Positions 5,547-10,537 of a stretch of 10,537 nucleotides of DNA are shown in pieces. Under the pieces are notes generated by a model. It saw only the letters and a list, made by a program, of their open reading frames with translations, was not told where the DNA came from and did not search any database. This DNA comes from Patescibacteria group bacterium (GTDB taxonomy: Bacteria > Patescibacteria > Microgenomatia > Levybacterales > UBA12049), in contig JAMCTK010000019.1 of NCBI GenBank assembly GCA_023381035.1, forward strand, positions 1-10,537, in the 5' to 3' direction. How positions within the stretch are numbered: the stretch's first letter is position 1; the number at the start of each line of letters is the position of its first letter. A program made the position numbers and the translations under genes.

Positions 5547-6833
5547 ATGAATTTCAAAGAGTGGCTGGCCGCAGTATCAGAGATGGAAGACAGAGATGAT
5601 GAGGAGTATTTTATACACTTACCTTACTCTGATCTCAGGTGCTGGGTTTATAACGACGAAACAATTTTTCAGGCATCAGAAGCATTTCCTGCCAAAAGGC
5701 TTAATGGTGTCCGCCAGCTTAGTTTTCTTGCTTACGTGGGCCCAGATCCTTTAAGGCAACTTTGCCCCGAGTTTCATCATACGCGCTTTGATCACACTTT
5801 AGTTGTAGCCCGTGTTATGGAACAAATATTAAAAATAAATGCTCTAGGTGAGAAAGAAGTGGACAAAGGAGTCGTGGCCGCAATACTTCATGATATAGCA
5901 ACACCTGCCTTAGGCGATGCAGCCAAAGCTATCGATCCACAAGGTTTAAACGAAGAAACTCATTGGCAAGAAATGCTTGACGAAAGAGGTTGGCAATATT
6001 TAGCCTCAATAGGAGCAACGCCTGAAGAAATCGGCGACATTATCCAGAATAAAGGAGTTCTTGGAAAGGCGCTAGATATTGCTGACAAAGTTACTTATGT
6101 CTTAAAAGATGCCCACGCAATTACTGTTTCACCCGTCAGCCCTTTTGTAGAAGATGAGTATACTGCTGATTTAAGACAAGAGCTAAGGGCTGATCCAAAA
6201 ATCGGCAACATTTATAGAGAAGCAAAAATTGATAAAGAAAAAGGGGAGGTTTATTTTGAAGACCCGGAGCGCCTCAGAAGATTTCTTAAAATTAGAGCAA
6301 TTCTTCATCAAAAATTATACATGCACCCAGCGAGTCAGGGTAGAGACTTGAAATTCGCAAGTTTATTAAAACCCTTTTACTCTCCTGATGGGAATTCACA
6401 GAAGCCTCTCACTCCTGGTAAATTACGTAAAATTAACGATGAAGGTTTGATAAGATTTTTAACCAGTGCTTACCGTACCCCGAATAACGGTCTTGGCTCT
6501 CAACAGTTCTACTACGATTTGGTTTCTTGGTTCCCACCTTATTATGAAAAATTTGAAAGTTTAATAAAAGCCGAAAGTAGAATCGGCGAATTAGCAGAAA
6601 AACCCGGTATTACGATAGTCGGTGTTAAAGAATGTAAAGGTTTTAAGACTGCAACTGATTACAAGGTTTTAAATGAAAGTGGAGAGGTAGTTCGATTCAG
6701 AGATTATGATCCAAAAAGTGCAGAAGAAATTGAAGAAATATCACGGTCAACTCAGGGCGTTTACGTTTATTTTGCAGAAGACAGTCAAGAAACCTCAAAT
6801 TTCCACACTTTTTTCAAAGAATTAACAGTTTAA
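5547..6833 (+). CDS. HD-domain phosphohydrolase (COG1078/SAMHD1-like)
   Basis: Probable metal-dependent phosphohydrolase of the HD superfamily; dGTPase/SAMHD1-type relatives cleave dNTPs. Numbered from the ATG at 5547 (428 aa): RLNGVRQLSF (51-60) and FHHTRFDHTLVVARVM (76-91) match the block that in this group reads RL..I.QL...A.HTRFEHSLGV. AILHDI (112-117) supplies the HD pair H115-D116, and KALDIADKVTYVLKDA (174-189) supplies the final Asp (178 or 180). With H83 this completes H...HD...D. The usual GHgPFsH that follows HD is replaced by ATPALGD (118-124), so histidines that help the active site in SAMHD1-like enzymes are missing. The C-terminal 200 residues are unassigned. The frame stays open to an ATG at 5526 (435 aa), but P2 favours 5547. 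Substrate unknown. Confidence 0.82.
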   Translation: MNFKEWLAAVSEMEDRDDEEYFIHLPYSDLRCWVYNDETIFQASEAFPAKRLNGVRQLSFLAYVGPDPLRQLCPEFHHTRFDHTLVVARVMEQILKINALGEKEVDKGVVAAILHDIATPALGDAAKAIDPQGLNEETHWQEMLDERGWQYLASIGATPEEIGDIIQNKGVLGKALDIADKVTYVLKDAHAITVSPVSPFVEDEYTADLRQELRADPKIGNIYREAKIDKEKGEVYFEDPERLRRFLKIRAILHQKLYMHPASQGRDLKFASLLKPFYSPDGNSQKPLTPGKLRKINDEGLIRFLTSAYRTPNNGLGSQQFYYDLVSWFPPYYEKFESLIKAESRIGELAEKPGITIVGVKECKGFKTATDYKVLNESGEVVRFRDYDPKSAEEIEEISRSTQGVYVYFAEDSQETSNFHTFFKELTV

Positions 6834-6860
6834 AAGTTTAAATTTAAATATAATAAGTGT

Positions 6861-7664
6861 TTAATCCAAGAATTGCAGCGTGCGCTCCCAACCAGTATTT
6901 TTCTGGCCTGATCCTATCATATACTGGCCGATACTGAAAAACACAAATTTATCAGGGTGATTTTTATCCATTAAAAAGTATGAAATTCCATTGCTTGCTG
7001 TGTATTTTCCCGGGCATTTATCTGCATTTGCCCAAGAAGGCTGGTTTGGATCATTCGATGGAGGATAGGATATTATTGCCGCCTCGAAACTAACCGGATA
7101 ATTCTTAAGCACTGCCGGCTCATCAGCTGGGAAACAATTATTACTCGAATAATTAGCTAAAAATTGTTGTTTAATCGTATCCTTCAAGGTTGTATTTTTA
7201 TCTTTTTGAAAAACCTCTACCCATTGGCCACTTTTGTACCCCTCAGGAGAATTGGCGGCATTTTGATTCATATAAACATAAATAATATTTCCATCCTCTT
7301 TAACCGAGACTGTCTGATCATCTTGCTTCTCAAGATATAGAAAACTCACACCAAGTTTTGGCGAAACATAACGCTTCTGATTTAACACGCCCGTATCTTC
7401 AAAATAAGAAGATTTTAGAGTCGGGCTAGGTGTGCTTACTGAAGGTGATGGTTCTTGGGTCGCTGTTGCTGTTGGCACAATTTGATTAATCGCAGCATTA
7501 TTAGTAGGTTTATTCTTTAATCCCAAAAAATACCCGCCCACGCCAATGGCTGCAAAAATAATTAATAAAACGAAAATTATCATTAGTTTGTTGGAAGAAT
7601 TTTTTGGTGGAGTAGTAGGTTGAATAGGTGTTTGAGGCGTCTGAGCTGCTTGCCGATTTTCCAT
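6861..7664 (-). CDS. Single-pass membrane protein with Pro/Thr linker and extracellular domain
   Basis: No named family recognised. Order of parts: a short Pro/Thr/Gln-rich cytoplasmic N-terminus (1-26), one hydrophobic helix (about 27-49, KLMIIFVLLIIFAAIGVGGYF), an extracellular Thr/Pro/Ser linker (about 53-84, including SPSVSTPSPTL), then a folded domain to residue 267. The domain starts GVLNQKRYVSPKLGVSFLYLE, a phrase typical of surface proteins whose beta-rich domain follows a membrane anchor, and ends GWERTLQFLD. C177 and C217 are its only cysteines and could form a disulfide. The start at 7664 fits a TTGACT-17-AATACT promoter placed for a leaderless mRNA. It converges on the HD gene with a 27-nt AT-rich gap and no visible terminator. 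A surface or envelope role is likely; ligand unknown. Confidence 0.72.
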   Translation of the reverse strand: MENRQAAQTPQTPIQPTTPPKNSSNKLMIIFVLLIIFAAIGVGGYFLGLKNKPTNNAAINQIVPTATATQEPSPSVSTPSPTLKSSYFEDTGVLNQKRYVSPKLGVSFLYLEKQDDQTVSVKEDGNIIYVYMNQNAANSPEGYKSGQWVEVFQKDKNTTLKDTIKQQFLANYSSNNCFPADEPAVLKNYPVSFEAAIISYPPSNDPNQPSWANADKCPGKYTASNGISYFLMDKNHPDKFVFFSIGQYMIGSGQKNTGWERTLQFLD

Positions 7665-7670
7665 ATCTTT

Positions 7671-7699
7671 AGTATTTCAAGACACAGTCAAAAAGTCAA
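7671..7699 (-). promoter_or_regulatory. Promoter TTGACT-17-AATACT, leaderless geometry
   Basis: TTGACT (minus strand, 7699-7694) lies exactly 17 bp before AATACT (7676-7671), which ends 6 nt before the ATG at 7664. A second TTGACT (7691-7686) is 8 bp closer and not usefully spaced. Confidence 0.5.
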
Positions 7700-7742
7700 G
7701 AAGATTAAAAATTTGAAATTGAGAAAAATTTTTTGTGTTTTT

Positions 7743-7816
7743 GGGCGGAGAGAGTTGATTTTGCCCGACTTGCTATCTAGAAGATAGTAGTCAAGCTCAT
7801 CGCTCTCTCTCCGCCT
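7743..7816. other. Long nested hairpin (possible structured RNA or 3' element)
   Basis: GGCGGAGAGAG (7744-7754) pairs perfectly over 11 bp with CTCTCTCCGCC (7805-7815), with a possible outer G-U pair. Inside the 50-nt loop is a second hairpin: GACT (7767-7770) with AGTC (7789-7792) around CTATCT (7773-7778), loop AGA, AGATAG (7782-7787). GGGC at 7743-7746 can alternatively pair with GCCC at 7763-7766. It begins 17 nt after the stop of the 110-aa gene, where a terminator would lie, but on the minus strand the stem is followed by CAAAAACACAAAAAA rather than a T-run. A protective 3' structure, a small RNA or a mobile-element end are all possible. Confidence 0.6.
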
Positions 7817-7832
7817 GCACATGGATGGGACG

Positions 7833-8165
7833 TCAAATCGTAGCGGGGTTAATCCCCAAAGCTGCCAACCCGGCGTTGATCTTTTTCAGCTTAGCCGATT
7901 TCTCGGTTGCCTCATTATCAATCGCCTTAGCAGTAGCCAGTTCGGCATCAAGTGCCCGTTTGGCAGCTTCAATAGCCGCTTTGTATCTGGCTTCCGCGGC
8001 ATTCCTAGTATGGATTGCATCTAGGCGCAGATCCTTGACCTCAGTGGTCAAAGTCCTGCTTGCGTCCTTCGCGTCGCTTTTCAATTGGTCAAGGGTGAGT
8101 CCCGCAGGGGACACACTCAAGATCGCTTCAAGCGAATTGATTGCAATACTCGCAAAAATAGCCAT
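7833..8165 (-). CDS. Small Ala-rich helical protein, 110 aa, with strong expression signals
   Basis: No family recognised. The N-terminus is hydrophobic (MAIFASIAINSLEAILSVSPAG, 1-22) and could be a membrane-seeking helix or weak signal. The rest is a charged, Ala-rich amphipathic helix (LKSDAKDASRTLTTEVKDL, then RNAAEARYKAAIEAAKRALDAELATAKAIDNEA) suited to a coiled coil, ending NAGLAALGINPATI. There is no Cys or Trp. Start: the frame is open to an ATG at 8201, but AAGGAGGG at 8170-8177 sits 4 nt before the ATG at 8165, which is clearly the start. A near-consensus promoter at 8222-8250 gives a leader of about 50 nt. Its DNA is visibly GC-richer than its neighbours, and the large hairpin at 7743-7816 follows it. 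Open frames on the other strand over 7821-8298 are shadows. Probably abundant; function unknown. Confidence 0.72.
   Translation of the reverse strand: MAIFASIAINSLEAILSVSPAGLTLDQLKSDAKDASRTLTTEVKDLRLDAIHTRNAAEARYKAAIEAAKRALDAELATAKAIDNEATEKSAKLKKINAGLAALGINPATI
8093..8118. other. Hairpin inside the 110-aa gene
   Basis: GGGTGAGTCCC (8093-8103) and GGGACACACTC (8108-8118) pair over 11 positions around a GCAG loop, with one A-A mismatch and one G-T pair. It spans the codons for SVSPAGLTL near the start of the protein. It may be a chance product of GC-rich coding sequence or an mRNA structure. Confidence 0.4.
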
Positions 8166-8169
8166 TTTA

Positions 8170-8177
8170 CCCTCCTT
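8170..8177 (-). promoter_or_regulatory. Strong Shine-Dalgarno (AAGGAGGG)
   Basis: On the minus strand AAGGAGGG is followed by TAAA and the ATG at 8165. It is the only textbook ribosome binding site serving a full-length gene in the window, and it sets the start at 8165 instead of 8201. Confidence 0.85.
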
Positions 8178-8221
8178 AGGTAAATTCCACTTGTGTCCCA
8201 ATTTCCAATGTGCAAGCGAGA

Positions 8222-8250
8222 ATTCTATCAGAAATCCTATAGTTTGTCAA
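8222..8250 (-). promoter_or_regulatory. Strong promoter TTGACA-17-TAGAAT
   Basis: Perfect -35 (8250-8245), 17-bp spacer, TAGAAT (8227-8222) preceded by TGA (extended -10). Expected transcription start is near 8215, giving a leader of about 50 nt that carries the Shine-Dalgarno. This is the strongest promoter in the window. Confidence 0.8.
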
Positions 8251-8491
8251 GATAAGGACAGCCCGAAGAAAAAATTGAAGCTAAATAGGGAAAAATAGGT
8301 ATAAATTAGTTCATAATAAGAGGAAAAAATAAAAATAAAAACCAACCTATAGCCAATTTAAAAAATTAAAAATTATACTAATTTTACTGTACAACTTTTG
8401 GTCTCAATCCCCAGTACATTTCAAAAATTTGAGGAAATACCGTGCTCAGCGTTTAGTTAGATAGAATGTTAAGTAAAGAGTAAAGGTAGGT
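8251..8491. other. AT-rich intergenic stretch without a recognised feature
   Basis: Between the promoter of the 110-aa gene and the end of the Maf-like gene I find no credible ORF, RNA gene or strong hairpin. The sequence is mostly A and T with purine runs at 8318-8340. A TATAAT-like hexamer occurs on the minus strand near 8372-8377, but it has no good -35 and no gene directly downstream. No terminator is evident for the gene ending at 8492. Confidence 0.5.
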
Positions 8492-9595
8492 TTAAAATTG
8501 TTTATAAACACTCTTTATATTTTTAAAAACATCTCTCATTAAATGTTCTGGCACACCTTGAAAGGTTGTTTTTAAAGCCGGCAAAGCGGTTTTTGCAAGC
8601 TGTATCACTTCAGATTCAGGATACTTTGAAAGGTCAAATTCAGCAAATCCATACGGCACATAGCCATATCCAAGCGGCAAAACTCTGACCGGCGCCTTGT
8701 CATCGATAAGAACAATTCCTTCGGGTGTTGAAAAATCAAGCCCGCCATTTGTTTTTTTATATTTATCGCCCGTAGTTTGCATTTCTACATATTGCTTAAT
8801 TTCAGCTTCTGTCAGCTTTTTCATATTTGCTTGTATGGCTGCACCTCCTGGCCAGAAAATCGGCTCACCTGAATGGGTAATAAGGGAAAAATTTGAGGCA
8901 ACAACCGTCGTTAATTCCTGTCCGCTGATCGCGTTTACCGCCTCATTAAATTCATCCAGGCTCTTCGGTTTTTCCAGCAGCTTATCTCCTTGCCAGACCG
9001 TTGTATCAAAGCTAAATCGTGGTGTAGGAAAAGGCGTTAAGCTTAACGGATAAGGAACAATTTTATTCCTTGCAATCGCCCACGGATACCAATCAGGGCT
9101 TCTCCCTGGAAAGTCTAGTTTGCGCTTAATTTCATCTTCTGTCAATTGATCCATCTGGTCTGTTTCACTTTTCTCAAATCGTACATTCAACCCATATTCA
9201 CCTGCGAGTTTTGTAAGCACGCTTTGTTTATTAGTCGCTGTCGTCAGAGCCATTACTGAGTTTATCTCTGTCGGTTTCATTCCAGCCCATTTTTCTTCCC
9301 ACTCTTTTTCTGCCTTTTGGAATTCTTCTTGCATTTCCATCTGTGCTTTTACCCATTCCTCAGCAGCCTGTGGATCCATAAAGGGATTTTTCCGCTCAGG
9401 CATAACAAAACCTGAAATTCTGTCAAATTTTCCAGGAAATTTTTGCTTAACTCTCTCAATTTCAGACCCGACAAATTCCGGTCGAAAATAGCCTTCAAAT
9501 GTACGTTGCAGCGTGCTTTCTGCCTCTTCGGGGGATTGAATTGTGTGTCTAGTTTCTTGGCTTAATCTCAGTTCATCAGATGATAAAGCGTCCAT
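8492..9595 (-). CDS. Divergent Maf-like nucleotide pyrophosphatase domain protein, 367 aa
   Basis: My reading is an atypical Maf-superfamily protein; Maf enzymes hydrolyse non-canonical or modified nucleoside triphosphates. Residues 1-110 are a non-Maf, highly charged extension (EEWVKAQMEMQEEFQKAEKEWEEKW, 79-103). The core follows Maf order: INSVMALTTATNKQSVLTKLAGEYGLNVRFE (111-141) for LASaSprRrelL..lG..F.V; WAIARNKI (172-179) for the A..KA helix; FSFDTTVWQGDKLLEKPKSLDEFNEAVNAISGQELTTVVA (194-233) for ADTvV...G.ilgKP....A...L..LSG....V.T; LTEAEIKQYVEM (261-272) for lt..eI..Yv; GIVLIDDKAPVRVLPLGYGYVP (293-314) for the final GLPl segment. The SxRR motif is degenerate (TATNK), while the D of ADT is kept (D197), so activity is uncertain. 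Maf proteins are usually about 190-210 aa. Promoter TTGAGT-17-TATAAT leaves a leader of about 10 nt. Confidence 0.6.
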   Translation of the reverse strand: MDALSSDELRLSQETRHTIQSPEEAESTLQRTFEGYFRPEFVGSEIERVKQKFPGKFDRISGFVMPERKNPFMDPQAAEEWVKAQMEMQEEFQKAEKEWEEKWAGMKPTEINSVMALTTATNKQSVLTKLAGEYGLNVRFEKSETDQMDQLTEDEIKRKLDFPGRSPDWYPWAIARNKIVPYPLSLTPFPTPRFSFDTTVWQGDKLLEKPKSLDEFNEAVNAISGQELTTVVASNFSLITHSGEPIFWPGGAAIQANMKKLTEAEIKQYVEMQTTGDKYKKTNGGLDFSTPEGIVLIDDKAPVRVLPLGYGYVPYGFAEFDLSKYPESEVIQLAKTALPALKTTFQGVPEHLMRDVFKNIKSVYKQF

Positions 9596-9612
9596 AATTT
9601 TAAGAGAAAATT

Positions 9613-9641
9613 ATTATAAGGAATAATCCTCTTACACTCAA
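9613..9641 (-). promoter_or_regulatory. Promoter TTGAGT-17-TATAAT with overlapping inverted repeat
   Basis: TTGAGT (minus, 9641-9636), a 17-bp spacer and a perfect TATAAT (9618-9613) give initiation near 9606, about 10 nt before the ATG at 9595. AAGAG (9602-9606) with CTCTT (9629-9633), and ATTAT (9613-9617) with ATAAT (9623-9627), form nested inverted repeats centred on the -10, as an operator would. Confidence 0.55.
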
Positions 9642-9696
9642 TATATCATAATATTAAAATTTATAGCAATTAGATGGAAAATGACATTTTTGCCAC

Positions 9697-9721
9697 AAAA
9701 AAGCACCAATTGATTTATTGG
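9697..9721 (-). terminator. Weak intrinsic terminator of the L,D-transpeptidase gene
   Basis: Shortly after the stop at 9729, the minus strand can form CCAAT-AAATCA-ATTGG (9721-9706), followed by TGC and six T (9702-9697). The stem is only 5 bp and A/T-rich, so termination would be inefficient if real. Confidence 0.35.
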
Positions 9722-9728
9722 AAAATAA

Positions 9729-10208
9729 TTAACTTGCTGGAGTAAGGCCTTTTATTATAATTATCGTCCCCGGATTATTGTTGCTCGGTAAGTCTATCCA
9801 ATAATAAAGTTTAGCCGCATCAGGAATACTTAAATTCACACATCCGTGACTCATAGGATACCCGAAATTATTATGCCAATATGTTCCGTGAAGCGAGTAA
9901 CCAGAGCTTTGCGGAAAGTTTGCGTTATAGAAATAAATCACATATGGTACGTTTGGAAGATCATAACCAGGGCCGATCATTCGGTCAAATCTAAGTTTAA
10001 TCCATGGCCAAAAACCACCTGTCGGTGTTGGTGTAGCTGATTTTCCTGTTGAAACCGGAAAGTTATAAACAAGGGCATTTCCATCATAAGCATAAAGTCT
10101 TTGATTTGTTAGGTCAACCTCAATTCGTTTTTGTGCTACAGCGTCAGTTTTAAAAGAAAAAAGAAAGAAAAAAGGAATTATAAGCAAAGCTAAAAATAAC
10201 CTTTTCAT
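9729..10208 (-). CDS. Secreted L,D-transpeptidase (YkuD domain)
   Basis: Forms or edits 3-3 cross-links in peptidoglycan, or anchors proteins to it, outside the membrane. The signal peptide is MKRLFLALLIIPFFFLFSFKTDAVAQ (1-26). The YkuD domain starts at once with KRIEVDLTNQRLYAYDGNALVYNFPVSTGK (27-56), continues through TPTGGFWPW and ends KLYYWIDLPSNNNPGTIIIIK. The catalytic signature is complete: SLHGTYWH (105-112) with H107, and MSHGCVNLS (119-127) with nucleophile C123 and neighbouring H121-G122. At 159 aa it is a minimal enzyme with no LysM or peptidoglycan-binding domain. The start is fixed by the signal peptide. There is no Shine-Dalgarno; only a weak TTAAAT (10216-10221) lies 7 nt upstream. 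A diverged repeat copy (10241-10270) lies upstream. Confidence 0.95.
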   Translation of the reverse strand: MKRLFLALLIIPFFFLFSFKTDAVAQKRIEVDLTNQRLYAYDGNALVYNFPVSTGKSATPTPTGGFWPWIKLRFDRMIGPGYDLPNVPYVIYFYNANFPQSSGYSLHGTYWHNNFGYPMSHGCVNLSIPDAAKLYYWIDLPSNNNPGTIIIIKGLTPAS

Positions 10209-10240
10209 GACTTTAATTTAAACTTTTAACTTCAAAACGA

Positions 10241-10270
10241 AATTAAAAAGAAGTAAGTTTTATGAAAGAG
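10241..10270. repeat. Diverged third copy of the intergenic repeat
   Basis: AATTAAAAAGAAGTAAGTTT followed by TATGAAAGAG aligns with the last 30 nt of the 39-nt repeat with about six mismatches, keeping AGTAAGTTTT and GAAAGA. As with the other copies it lies upstream of a minus-strand gene in the same relative orientation. Confidence 0.5.
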
Positions 10271-10285
10271 TCTGCTGAAATGGAA

Positions 10286-10310
10286 AGGCCCCACGTTTAA
10301 CGCGGGGCCC
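10286..10310 (-). terminator. GC-rich intrinsic terminator of the partial gene
   Basis: The minus-strand RNA pairs GGCCCCGCG with CGUGGGGCC around a UUAAA loop, one G-U wobble and an additional outer G-U pair, then UUUCC. The mismatch is A-C on the other strand, so the structure is better formed in minus-strand RNA and belongs to the gene ending at 10340. The U-tract is short. Confidence 0.7.
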
Positions 10311-10339
10311 GATTTGTTTATTCAATTGTCTTTGTCAGT

Positions 10340-10537
10340 CTAGTGCGGGATACCTTTGGTAGCTTCCTTGGAGAGCCAGTGCGTTGGTGTCTTAATAAGC
10401 ACACCACAGTTTTGGCCGAAGGGAACATCCGGCGATGTCTGGAAAACATGAAGAATCGCAATTGCGAGTTCTTCTAACTGCTTCTCCGAAAGCATTGTTG
10501 GAGTTTCGACTTCCACCGAGAAGGCCTTAGCGTTCAA
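10340..10537 (-). CDS. Hypothetical protein, C-terminal 65 residues (runs off the window)
   Basis: The frame is open to the window edge, where the last codon is TTG. The N-terminus probably lies beyond the edge, and no start is visible. The visible part is NAKAFSVEVETPTMLSEKQLEELA, a hydrophobic helix IAILHVF, then FGQNCGVLIKTPTHWLSKEATKGIPH. I recognise no family. The DNA is GC-richer than most of the window and is followed by a clear GC-rich terminator, both as for the 110-aa gene at 7833-8165. This suggests a small, well-expressed gene. Confidence 0.55.
   Translation of the reverse strand: MNAKAFSVEVETPTMLSEKQLEELAIAILHVFQTSPDVPFGQNCGVLIKTPTHWLSKEATKGIPH

Noticed and set aside
7743..7816. 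Calling the nested hairpin a standard intrinsic terminator
   Set aside because: No T-run follows the stem on either strand, and the loop is 50 nt with its own hairpin.
7821..8298. Plus-strand frames of 67 and 157 codons opposite the 110-aa gene
   Set aside because: The minus-strand gene has a near-consensus promoter and a perfect Shine-Dalgarno; the plus frames run through both of these signals and have no start signals of their own.
8697..9053. 118-codon plus-strand frame inside the Maf-like gene
   Set aside because: Antisense to a recognisable conserved core; no promoter or ribosome binding site.
9846..10040. 64-codon plus-strand frame within the L,D-transpeptidase gene
   Set aside because: Antisense to the catalytic domain of a firmly identified gene.
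1..10537. CRISPR array, tRNA, rRNA, insertion sequence or integrase
   Set aside because: No regularly spaced direct repeats beyond the two 39-nt copies, no tRNA-like cloverleaf or CCA end, and no transposase or recombinase protein.
1..10537. Recoded UGA (code 25, as in Gracilibacteria)
   Set aside because: UGA closes the 110-aa gene at a natural end followed by a hairpin, and the long genes contain no in-frame UGA.

Overview
The window is AT-rich DNA with short genes on both strands. Most products have no family I can name. Stop codons fit the standard bacterial code (TAA, TAG and one TGA all close plausible proteins). The gene style suggests a member of the Candidate Phyla Radiation (Patescibacteria, perhaps Microgenomates-like): small hypothetical proteins, Pro/Thr-rich leaders before a single membrane helix, a short coiled-coil protein beginning MLTKSDL, AT-rich intergenic repeats, and starts that mostly lack a Shine-Dalgarno. 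This placement is inferred from style; no marker gene is present.

Layout. 1-150 is an AT-rich repeat. 151-948 (+) is a MerR-type regulator. 988-1548 (-) is an unrecognised 186-aa protein. 1636-2022 (-) is an almost purely Pro/Thr/Glu-rich protein. 2147-3460 (+) is an amylo-alpha-1,6-glucosidase-like enzyme without the usual N-terminal domain. 3507-4103 (+) is an unrecognised helical protein, tail-to-tail and overlapping with the end-joining protein Ku at 4100-4897 (-). 4997-5308 (-) is a coiled-coil protein lying between two near-identical 39-nt repeats. 5547-6833 (+) is an HD-domain phosphohydrolase with a control region rich in inverted repeats. 6861-7664 (-) is a membrane-anchored extracellular protein. 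7743-7816 is a long nested hairpin. 7833-8165 (-) is a GC-richer Ala-rich helical protein. 8492-9595 (-) is a protein whose core I read as a divergent Maf-type nucleotide pyrophosphatase. 9729-10208 (-) is a secreted L,D-transpeptidase. A GC-rich terminator at 10286-10310 follows a partial gene at 10340-10537 (-).

No clear operon is visible; almost every gene has its own promoter-like sequence. For about eight genes a -10-like hexamer ends 6-8 nt before the start codon, which would put transcription initiation on the start codon and make the mRNA leaderless. Several have a -35 exactly 17 bp upstream. This geometry moves two starts, to 5308 and 5547. The gene at 7833-8165 is the exception: it has a TTGACA-17-TAGAAT promoter, a leader of about 50 nt and a strong AAGGAGGG ribosome binding site. 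Themes are nucleotide metabolism or housecleaning (HD protein, Maf-like), DNA repair (Ku), cell wall (L,D-transpeptidase) and storage glucan (debranching enzyme), without an evident shared pathway.
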